Shown piece by piece: positions 36,873-44,189 of a DNA stretch of 64,000 nt. A program made the translations under genes and the position numbers. How positions within the stretch are numbered: the first letter of the stretch is position 1; every line of letters starts with the position of its first letter. This stretch comes from Halanaerobium saccharolyticum subsp. saccharolyticum DSM 6643 (GTDB lineage Bacteria; Bacillota; Halanaerobiia; Halanaerobiales; Halanaerobiaceae), in contig NZ_CAUI01000023.1 in NCBI RefSeq assembly GCF_000350165.1, forward strand, positions 620,001 to 684,000. Direction: 5' to 3'. The notes beneath the pieces were generated by a model. That model was not told the DNA's origin and searched no databases. It was given only the letters and a program-made list of their open reading frames with translations.

Positions 36873-36901
36873 AGAATAACAAACTAAGTCCACTCTGTCA
36901 A
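36873..36901 (-). promoter_or_regulatory. Promoter of glycine betaine operon
   Basis: TTGACA, a 17-bp spacer and TATTCT on the minus strand, followed by a leader of about 180 nt. Confidence 0.8.
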
Positions 36902-36943
36902 ACGATCTATAGAATTAAAAATTGTCTTTATATTATAACTTTA

Positions 36944-37726
36944 TTAAAAAGGCAGCCATCTAATCACATCTAGAATCTTCTGATCCCAATAATCCCATTG
37001 ATGAGCAGCAGCTTCTTCTTCATATTTTAATTTTATTTTATTTCTTCGGCAAAAATGTTTAAATTTAAGATTATCTTGATATAAAAAGTCATCTTTTCCA
37101 CAACATTGATAAAGAGCTGGAATATTCGTTTTATTTTTCTTTAATTTTTTTAGCAGATAAAATAAATCATTCTTTGTCTTTTCAACTTTATTCAAATCTC
37201 CAAAGATCCATTTTAACTCCTGATAAAGATCTTCTTTTTGATCAGCCATCGCCGCATTTTCAGCAAGGTTTAAGGCACCTGAGAGACTGGCGGCAGCTTC
37301 AAAACTCTCAGGATTATTTAATGCAAGCTTAAAAGCACCATATCCTCCCATCGATAGTCCAGCCACAAAAGTGTTATTCCGTCCAGTTCGAAGTGGAAAT
37401 AATTTTTCTGCAATCTCTGGTAGCTCCTGACTGACAAATGTAAAATAATCATTGCCAGACTCCATGTCAGTGTAAAAACTGCGGTGCACATTGGGCATTA
37501 TTACTGCCAGTCCGTATTTATCTGCATAGCGCTCAATTGAAGTTCTTCGCATCCAGGCAGTATGATCATCAGAAAGACCATGCAGTAGATATAAAACAGG
37601 ATATTTCCCCTGTTCAGCTTTTGTTTTAATTCCTATTCTATTTTTTTTATTTTCTGGTATTATTACATTCATTGATGAGGACATTTTTAAAACATCTGAA
37701 AAAAAATCACACTGTATAAATGCCAT
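36944..37726 (-). CDS. Esterase family protein (esterase D-like)
   Basis: A 260-residue alpha/beta hydrolase of the putative-esterase group (tributyrin esterase and S-formylglutathione hydrolase relatives). Motifs: YLLHGLSDDHTAWMRRTSIERYA, the PNVHRSFYTDM loop, nucleophile elbow GLSMGGYGA and the catalytic His in AAAHQWDYWD near the end. There is no signal peptide. It is read leftward upstream of the betaine promoter region, with a GGGAGC-type site before the ATG. Natural ester substrate unknown. Confidence 0.88.
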   Translation of the reverse strand: MAFIQCDFFSDVLKMSSSMNVIIPENKKNRIGIKTKAEQGKYPVLYLLHGLSDDHTAWMRRTSIERYADKYGLAVIMPNVHRSFYTDMESGNDYFTFVSQELPEIAEKLFPLRTGRNNTFVAGLSMGGYGAFKLALNNPESFEAAASLSGALNLAENAAMADQKEDLYQELKWIFGDLNKVEKTKNDLFYLLKKLKKNKTNIPALYQCCGKDDFLYQDNLKFKHFCRRNKIKLKYEEEAAAHQWDYWDQKILDVIRWLPF

Positions 37727-37832
37727 TTTTAGCTCCCTCTTTTTATTAATTATTTTATATTAACTCATATATAACTAATTATCTCTAAGTTAAAAATATC
37801 CTGCTTAATTATATAATATTATCAATAATTTG

Positions 37833-37886
37833 ACCCTCCTCGGGGCAAGCACACGAGGTTTGCGAGCAGACTTTCACTCTATCACA
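37833..37886. repeat. 54-bp direct repeat, copy A
   Basis: It matches copy B at 38934-38987 at 52 of 54 positions and has the same orientation. It contains an inverted CCTCG/CGAGG pair. It lies just beyond the terminator of the second betaine-binding-protein gene, in an otherwise empty intergenic stretch. Nature unknown. Confidence 0.85.
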
Positions 37887-37899
37887 AATTTAAAGACTA

Positions 37900-37932
37900 A
37901 AATGACCCCCACACATAAATTAATGGGGGTCT
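37900..37932 (-). terminator. Terminator of second betaine-binding-protein gene
   Basis: GACCCCC pairs with GGGGGTC around a 13- to 14-base loop, followed by ATTTTAG. It ends the single-gene unit 37940-38869. Confidence 0.8.
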
Positions 37933-37939
37933 TAATCAT

Positions 37940-38869
37940 CTATCCTGAAATGTTTAGATCATCAATTAGTTTTTGATAAGCATTTTTACCATCTACTGTT
38001 TTTACCAGACTTAACCATCTTCTAACTTCTGTTATATTACTTTTTATCCATTCTTTTGCAACTTTATTAGGATCACTTTCATTATATCCTATTTCATATA
38101 TCCATTTATCATTAGCTTCCACATCAACTCTAAACTGCTGTAAAAATCTATAAGCTTGAGGGTAATCCTCTTCAAATCCTTTTCTTACTAAAGTATCTAC
38201 CCAGGAATATGGACTCTCCCATAATCTTTCTGGATCATTTAAATATTTTATATCAAATTTAGTGTTCATCCAGTGAGGTCTCCAACCTACAAATATTATA
38301 AATTCTTCATTATTAATAGATTTTTCCACCTGAGCCATCATCGCACTTTGACTGCTGTTAACAGTTTCCCAGTCATCTAAATTATAAATATCATTTTCAA
38401 TGGCTTTTTTCATTGTTTTTTCTGAAGCCCAGCCGGCAGGTCCTACATATAATTTTTTATCAAATTTATCAGCAAATTTTTCTAAGTCAGCATAACTCTT
38501 TACTCCAGCCTCCCAGACATAACTGGGTACAGCCATAGTGTATATACCATCTGTCATATTTTGAGTAACATATTCATATTGGCCTTTATATTTTTTACGC
38601 ATATCAGTAATCTGTGGCATCCAGGAGCCTAAAAATGCATCAACATCTCCTTGAGTTAAACCCTGATGGAGTAATGGATCTTGAGCTAACATGCTTTCAA
38701 CTTCATGGCCCATTGATTTTAAAATAACAGAGACTACTGCATTTTTAGCTCTTATACCAGGCCAGTCTCCTTCTCCTAAAACAATTGGTTTCTCAGATTG
38801 AGCTCCAGCAATACCTGCTGAACTTAATACCAGAACAAGAAGTAATAATGAAATTATAGTTTTTTTCAT
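37940..38869 (-). CDS. Second glycine betaine-type substrate-binding protein (orphan)
   Basis: A 309-residue OpuAC-family protein with a signal peptide at residues 1-23 (cut near GIAGAQS). Family features: GEGDWPGIRAK, LGSWMPQITDM, YTMAVPSYVWEAGV and FIIFVGWRPHWMN, supplying the Trp-rich ligand box. No permease or ATPase gene adjoins it, so it may feed the operon at 33507-36680 or bind another quaternary amine. It is flanked by the two copies of a 54-bp direct repeat, which hints at insertion or amplification of this gene. The ATG has an AGGAGG site. Confidence 0.9.
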   Translation of the reverse strand: MKKTIISLLLLVLVLSSAGIAGAQSEKPIVLGEGDWPGIRAKNAVVSVILKSMGHEVESMLAQDPLLHQGLTQGDVDAFLGSWMPQITDMRKKYKGQYEYVTQNMTDGIYTMAVPSYVWEAGVKSYADLEKFADKFDKKLYVGPAGWASEKTMKKAIENDIYNLDDWETVNSSQSAMMAQVEKSINNEEFIIFVGWRPHWMNTKFDIKYLNDPERLWESPYSWVDTLVRKGFEEDYPQAYRFLQQFRVDVEANDKWIYEIGYNESDPNKVAKEWIKSNITEVRRWLSLVKTVDGKNAYQKLIDDLNISG

Positions 38870-38933
38870 ATAAATAAGTCCTCCTATTTATATTTTAATG
38901 ATTTTAACATTTAAATTTAAATGATTTATTTTT

Positions 38934-38987
38934 ACCCTCCTCGGGACAAGCCCACGAGGTTTGCGAGCAGACTTTCACTCTATCACA
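38934..38987. repeat. 54-bp direct repeat, copy B
   Basis: The near-identical partner of copy A at 37833-37886, with differences at only two positions. It begins 3 bp past the nadE stop and ends before the binding-protein gene's upstream region. No third copy is visible in the window. Confidence 0.85.
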
Positions 38988-38990
38988 CTT

Positions 38991-39788
38991 TTAATTATGA
39001 TTAAATATGGGAATTTCTAATTTAGACTCAGCATTATTAATTAAATATTTTACTAAATCAATTTTTTCCTCTTCAAAATTATCAAGATTTTTATTATTTG
39101 TTAAAGCTTTATATATTTTTTCTAATTCATTATAGGCTAATCCTATATCCTGTTCATCAGTTTCTCCGCCTCTTAAGCCACCACTTGGGGGGCGTTCAAT
39201 TATTTCTTCGGGAACTCCAATATTTTCAGCTAACTGCCAGACCTCTGATTTGAATAAATCTCCCAGTGGTCGTAAATCAGTAGCGCTATCGCCGAATTTA
39301 GTATAATATCCTGTTAATATTTCACTTTTATTTGAAGTACCCATTACTATGTAATTAAATTTTTCAGCTACAAAATGTAAAGCAATCATTCTTAACCTGG
39401 GTTTCATGTTGTGTAAAGCATGATTATCAACATTTTTAGCTTCTACTCCAGTCTGCGGCCATTCTTTTCTATCATATTCTTTAATTCCTAAATTTTCTTC
39501 ATTTACTTTAGAAAATAATTTTTCATAGCTATTATAAACCTCTTCGAGATTAAGCTCCATTGTCTGCAAATCAAAGGTTTCAGCAGTTTGTTTAGCATAT
39601 TTTTCATCTTCACTAATATTTCCTTCACAGGGGAGTAATAATCCCAGAGTGTTATCTCCAAAAGCTTCTTTGATAAGTCCAGCTACTGCTGCGGAATCAA
39701 CTCCACCACTCAAACCAACAACTGCTCCTTCTGCATTTCTCGCTTCAACTTTTTGCTGCATCCATTCAATAATTTCTTGATTTAGCAT
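38991..39788 (-). CDS. nadE: NAD+ synthase (ammonia-dependent type)
   Basis: A 265-residue NadE that converts deamido-NAD to NAD with ATP. The N-terminal PP-loop is VVGLSGGVDSAAVAG; later motifs are GTSNKSEILTGYYTKFGD, DLRPLGDLFKSEVWQLA and PPSGGLRGGETDEQDIG. There is no glutaminase (nitrilase) domain, so free ammonia is the expected donor. The ATG has an AAAGGAGG site, and a strong promoter lies upstream. Confidence 0.96.
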   Translation of the reverse strand: MLNQEIIEWMQQKVEARNAEGAVVGLSGGVDSAAVAGLIKEAFGDNTLGLLLPCEGNISEDEKYAKQTAETFDLQTMELNLEEVYNSYEKLFSKVNEENLGIKEYDRKEWPQTGVEAKNVDNHALHNMKPRLRMIALHFVAEKFNYIVMGTSNKSEILTGYYTKFGDSATDLRPLGDLFKSEVWQLAENIGVPEEIIERPPSGGLRGGETDEQDIGLAYNELEKIYKALTNNKNLDNFEEEKIDLVKYLINNAESKLEIPIFNHN

Positions 39789-39832
39789 TAATCTTTTTCC
39801 TCCTTTGGCTTTATTAATTAATCACAATTAAC

Positions 39833-39861
39833 AGTATAGGTAATCCTGCAACTTATGTCAA
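39833..39861 (-). promoter_or_regulatory. Promoter of nadE
   Basis: TTGACA, a 17-bp spacer and TATACT on the minus strand, 45 bp upstream of the start codon. Confidence 0.8.
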
Positions 39862-39982
39862 GCTTTAAAAGGATATTATCTCTTATATGCTCTTTAATTC
39901 AACTATATTCTTCTATATGTAATGCTATCTCTTTATTATAGATGTACTATATTTAAATTGGTCCCAGGACTAGCATATTTAT

Positions 39983-40011
39983 TTGACTTTAAACTGAGCC
40001 TAAGATATACT
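39983..40011 (+). promoter_or_regulatory. Promoter of helicase leader or small RNA
   Basis: TTGACT, a 17-bp spacer and TATACT on the plus strand, well placed to produce a transcript from about 40018 through the terminator at 40068-40104 toward the DEAD-box gene. Confidence 0.7.
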
Positions 40012-40017
40012 AAGAGG

Positions 40018-40104
40018 GCTGACTAAAAAAATTAATGTTTAATAACTTAATAGATAATATAGCAACTAAGCCCTGACTATATGAATGTAGTCGGGGCTTT
40101 TTAC
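40018..40104 (+). ncRNA. Candidate small RNA or attenuated leader before DEAD-box gene
   Basis: A short transcript of about 87 nt is defined by the promoter at 39983-40011 and an intrinsic terminator (AAGCCCTGACT with AGTCGGGGCTT, then TTTTT, 40068-40104). The terminator lies about 108 bp before the helicase start. Either a separate small RNA is made, or read-through controlled by temperature or ligand feeds the helicase gene. No known family recognised. This explains most of the 423-bp gap. Confidence 0.5.
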
Positions 40105-40211
40105 GTATAAGTATAAATTTATCAACCGGCTGCAGTATTATTTGTTAAGAAAATTGTGTGGTTGGTAGATTTAGTATAAGAATATAATAAAAAAAGGAAG
40201 TGGAAGTTAAT

Positions 40212-41804
40212 TTGCAAAAGATTAAATTTAATGAATTAAATGTATCAGATGAAATTTTAAAAGCAGTTGAAGAAATGGGTTTTGAAGAAACAACTCCAAT
40301 TCAGACAAATGCTATTCCGGCAGTACTTAATGGTAAAGACATTGTTGGACAGGCACAGACAGGTACTGGTAAAACAGCTGCCTTCGGTATCCCTCTTTTA
40401 GAGGAAATGGATGCTAATAATAAAGATCCTCAGGCAATCATACTCTGTCCTACAAGAGAACTTGCTATTCAGGTATCAGAGGAATTAAAACGACTGGCAA
40501 AATATAAAAAGAGAATTTATACTCTTCCTGTTTATGGTGGACAGTCAATCGGAAGACAGATTAAAGCCTTAAATAAAGGAGTTCAAATTGTAATTGGTAC
40601 TCCTGGTAGAGTAATGGACCATATAAGACGTGGAACTTTGAAACTTGATAATATAGATTATTTTGTACTTGATGAAGCCGATGTTATGTTAGATATGGGT
40701 TTTATTGATGATATTGAGACTGTATTAAGAGATATTCCAGAAGACAGACAGACTCTTTTCTTTTCTGCAACTATCCCTCAGTCAATTAAAAGATTGAGCA
40801 AAAAGTATCAGAAAAACTCAGAGTTTTTAAGAGTTGCTCACGAAAAATTAACCGTTCCTTCTATTGAACAGTATTATTATGAAATTAGAAGACACGATAA
40901 ACTTAAAGCTTTAACAAGAATTCTTGATTTAAGCAATCCGGAGTTGGCCATTGTTTTCTGTAATACCAGAAAAATGGTTGATGAACTGAATATTAAACTT
41001 CAGGCTCGCGGTTATTTGTCTGATGCTATTCATGGTGGTTTAAATCAAAATCAGCGTGACCGAGTAATGGGTAAATTTAGAAACGGAATTATCGAAATAC
41101 TGGTAGCTACTGATGTAGCAGCCCGTGGTATTGATGTAGAAGATGTTGAAGCAGTATTTAACTATGACCTGCCTCAAGATACCGACTATTATGTACACAG
41201 AATTGGACGTACAGGTAGAGCCGGAAAAAGTGGTGAAGCTCACAGTTTTGTAGTGGGTAAAGATATTTATAAACTGAGAGATATTCAAAAATATACCAAA
41301 TCAAAAATTAAAAGATCAGAAATTCCTTCTCAAAATGATATTGAAGCAGCTAAATTTGATCAATTTAATGATGAGCTGAGTCAATATATGGATTCTGCTG
41401 ATTTAGGAAAATATATTGAATTAATTGAAGACTTAATTGATGAGCAGTATTCTGCACTAGAAATTGCAGCTGCTTTAATGAAAAAATCAATCGAAAGAGA
41501 AGATAGTGATGATAATCAGCCTGAAAATGCAGGACAGAGCTTTGGTGATACTGGTGCTGAACCAGGAATGGTTAGATTATTTATCAATATCGGTAAAAAA
41601 GATAGAGTCTCTCCTCGCCATATTGTAGGAGCTATTGCTGGTGAAACAGGAATGCCCGGTGGCTTAATTGGAGCAATTGATATTTATGATAACTTTACCT
41701 TTGTTGAAGTTCCTAGAGAAAAAGGGCATGAAGTATTACAGATCATGAAGGATAACTATATCAAAGGAACTAAAGTTAACATCGAAGCTGCAAGATCTAA
41801 GTAA
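40212..41804 (+). CDS. DEAD-box RNA helicase (DeaD/DbpA-like)
   Basis: A 530-residue RNA helicase for ribosome assembly and mRNA unwinding. In order: Q motif (GFEETTPIQ), Walker A AQTGTGKT, PTRELA, motif II DEAD (VLDEADVMLDMG), SAT, then in domain 2 ATDVAARGID and HRIGRTGRAGKSG. The C-terminus carries a DbpA-type RNA-binding domain (VRLFINIGKKDRVSPRHIVGA onward). The TTG at 40212 has GGAAG about 6 nt upstream and gives the usual MQKIKFNELNVSDEIL start. A terminator-containing leader lies upstream. Confidence 0.93.
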   Translation: MQKIKFNELNVSDEILKAVEEMGFEETTPIQTNAIPAVLNGKDIVGQAQTGTGKTAAFGIPLLEEMDANNKDPQAIILCPTRELAIQVSEELKRLAKYKKRIYTLPVYGGQSIGRQIKALNKGVQIVIGTPGRVMDHIRRGTLKLDNIDYFVLDEADVMLDMGFIDDIETVLRDIPEDRQTLFFSATIPQSIKRLSKKYQKNSEFLRVAHEKLTVPSIEQYYYEIRRHDKLKALTRILDLSNPELAIVFCNTRKMVDELNIKLQARGYLSDAIHGGLNQNQRDRVMGKFRNGIIEILVATDVAARGIDVEDVEAVFNYDLPQDTDYYVHRIGRTGRAGKSGEAHSFVVGKDIYKLRDIQKYTKSKIKRSEIPSQNDIEAAKFDQFNDELSQYMDSADLGKYIELIEDLIDEQYSALEIAAALMKKSIEREDSDDNQPENAGQSFGDTGAEPGMVRLFINIGKKDRVSPRHIVGAIAGETGMPGGLIGAIDIYDNFTFVEVPREKGHEVLQIMKDNYIKGTKVNIEAARSK

Positions 41805-41856
41805 ATTAGAACTTGATAGAGTTTCTTATAAAAATTATAGCAGATTGAATATAAAA

Positions 41857-41897
41857 ATGGTGCCAGAAGTATAAAAGCTTCCAGCACCATTTTTTTG
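41857..41897 (+). terminator. Bidirectional terminator after helicase gene
   Basis: ATGGTGC pairs with GCACCAT with an inner AAG/CTT step, followed by TTTTTTT on the plus strand and TTTTTATATT on the minus strand. It lies between convergent genes. Confidence 0.9.
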
Positions 41898-41926
41898 TTT
41901 AATTTTTTTTAAATTGCCAGATTTGT

Positions 41927-44116
41927 TTAAATCTTTTTGAATCTCCAGATTTTTGAAGAAAAATCTCCTTTTAAATGAGGCACTTTAAGCCCATAATTCA
42001 TCAATTCATCCCCACCATAAATTTCTTTACTATTAATATCTTTATAATCAGCTTTAGCATCCAAGTTTTTTAATTTAAGCTTCTCTTCTCGTGGATTGGG
42101 AGAAGCTAAAATCTGATAAAAACCTACCAGTATTTCTTCTTTATCTTGATCAGTATAAGACCAGGCAGTAAAATTACCTGCAAATGGACTTCTGAGTCTA
42201 TAAAAATCACCAAACTGCACCAGTTTTCTTATTTGTTTATAATTATTTACTTGATCTTTAACCGTCTTAATTGCTTCATCATCTAATTTAGTTAGATCAA
42301 GCTCATAACCTAAATTACCAAAACTGGCAGTATCATATCTCATTTTAAGAGATGGACTGCGTTTTACCTGGTGATTTGGAACTGCAGAAACATGGGCTCC
42401 CATTGAAGATGGTGGATATACCATTGAAGTTCCATACTGAATTTTTAGTCTTTCTACTGCATCAGTATTATCACTGGTCCAGGTCTGAGGCATATAATAG
42501 AGCATTCCTGGATCAAAGCGACCTCCACCACCAGCACAGCTTTCAAATAATATTTCAGGAAAACTAGAAGTTATTTCTTCTAAAACTCTATAAAGACCCA
42601 AAATATAGCGGTGATTTAACTCCCTCTGTCTTTCAGAATTTAGTTTTAAAGAACCATATTCAGTCATTGGTCTATTCATATCCCATTTAACATACGAGAT
42701 ATTCGCCTTATTTAAAATGTTGGATACTTTTTCGATAATATAATCCTGAACATCTCTGCGGCTTAAATCTAAGATTAACTGCTGTCTGGAAAGCGAAGAT
42801 TCACGATTTTCAACCTGGATTGCCCATTCTGGATGCTCGCGATATAAGTCACTGTCTGGAGATACCATTTCTGGCTCAAGCCAGAGACCGAAATCCATTC
42901 CTAATTTATTAATCTCTTGAGCCAAATATTTTAATCCACCAGGCAGCTTCTCTTCATTGACATACCAATCACCAAGTGATGAAGTATCATCATTTCTCTT
43001 TCCAAACCAGCCATCATCAAGTACAAATAATTCAATATCTACTTCTGCAGCCGCTGCTGCCATTTCCAAAATTTTATCAGTATCAAAATCAAAATAGGTA
43101 CCTTCCCAATTATTAATTAAAACCGGTCTTTCTTTTTCCCTGTGTTCTCCCCTGACCAACCGTCTTTTATATAAATTATGATAATTTTGGGACATCTTAT
43201 TTAAGCCCTGATCAGAATAGTTCATTACAACCTCTGGCGTCTGGAAAGCAGTACCACTTTCAAGCAGCCAGTTGAAATTGAAAGGGTTAATTCCCATTGT
43301 TATTCTTGTTTTTCCATAATGATTTTTTTCAGCCTGAGCAATAAAATTAGCAGAATAAACCAGACTAAAGCCATATGCTTCTCCATGGTACTCATCAGTT
43401 TCCGGTTCTACTAAAGCAGCAAATGGATTTTGCTGGTGGCTGCTGCCACCCCGTTTACTGTCAATCCTAGTTATTCCCTGTTCCAGAGGGCGACGAATAA
43501 TATCGCGCTCCCTCCCCCAGGCACCTGATAACTGAAGCAGTTCTAAGTCTCTATTTTCAAAACCAACACTTACTGACAGGGCTCTTTTAAGATTAATTTT
43601 TTGATTCCCTCTATTTTTAAAGTTAACTGATCGACAAATAACCGGATAATCCTTAAAAATTGTATAAGTTAAGGTTACTTCTAAATCTAAAACATCGTCA
43701 TATAATTTGATATCTAGACTTTCTGCCTCTTCTTGCTTTTCTACATAAACTGAAGGTAAAGTATCTAAACTTTTCTTTCCTGGATAAATCTTTTGATCTT
43801 TATATTTTAAATCACTGATAATTGAACCAGTTTCATTTTCTATCTGATAGGCAGGCTCCCTAAAATCAGATTGCCCAAAAGAGGGATACTCGCGCGCAAT
43901 ATTTTCGAGAATAAAACCAGTATCATTTTTAACTGCATAGGCCTCATAAGGTTTATGCTGGGAAACCGGATAACGATCCAATCTTTCAGCATTTTTAATT
44001 TTTTTCCCCCAGTAAAGATGGCCTAATTGACCATTTTTTAATATTTTAATTACATAACTTATCTCATTATTTTGTAAATGAAAGATTTTCCTGTCTGCAT
44101 AAAAATCAATAGACAT
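41927..44116 (-). CDS. Alpha-galactosidase, GH36
   Basis: A 729-residue retaining alpha-galactosidase of the long GH36 type that releases terminal alpha-galactose from raffinose-type sugars. The N-terminal beta-supersandwich (1-330) is followed by the TIM barrel with LFVLDDGWFGKRNDD, WLEPEMVSPDSDLY, the nucleophile Asp in YVKWDMNR and the acid/base Asp in WTSDNTDA. There is no signal peptide, so it should act in the cytoplasm on imported sugar. A GGAGGG site precedes the ATG. It is the last gene of the leftward group from 50 kb. Confidence 0.95.
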   Translation of the reverse strand: MSIDFYADRKIFHLQNNEISYVIKILKNGQLGHLYWGKKIKNAERLDRYPVSQHKPYEAYAVKNDTGFILENIAREYPSFGQSDFREPAYQIENETGSIISDLKYKDQKIYPGKKSLDTLPSVYVEKQEEAESLDIKLYDDVLDLEVTLTYTIFKDYPVICRSVNFKNRGNQKINLKRALSVSVGFENRDLELLQLSGAWGRERDIIRRPLEQGITRIDSKRGGSSHQQNPFAALVEPETDEYHGEAYGFSLVYSANFIAQAEKNHYGKTRITMGINPFNFNWLLESGTAFQTPEVVMNYSDQGLNKMSQNYHNLYKRRLVRGEHREKERPVLINNWEGTYFDFDTDKILEMAAAAAEVDIELFVLDDGWFGKRNDDTSSLGDWYVNEEKLPGGLKYLAQEINKLGMDFGLWLEPEMVSPDSDLYREHPEWAIQVENRESSLSRQQLILDLSRRDVQDYIIEKVSNILNKANISYVKWDMNRPMTEYGSLKLNSERQRELNHRYILGLYRVLEEITSSFPEILFESCAGGGGRFDPGMLYYMPQTWTSDNTDAVERLKIQYGTSMVYPPSSMGAHVSAVPNHQVKRSPSLKMRYDTASFGNLGYELDLTKLDDEAIKTVKDQVNNYKQIRKLVQFGDFYRLRSPFAGNFTAWSYTDQDKEEILVGFYQILASPNPREEKLKLKNLDAKADYKDINSKEIYGGDELMNYGLKVPHLKGDFSSKIWRFKKI

Positions 44117-44189
44117 CTTGTTCCCTCCAGTTAATAAAATTATAAATTCGATTTAAAGCGATATAAATCAGGTGCACGGTGCATCTAAG

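Noticed and set aside
37833-38987. The 54-bp repeats as further attC-like sites
   Set aside because: They lack the paired outer arms and the GTTAT ends, are much shorter, and share no sequence with the two attC-like sites.
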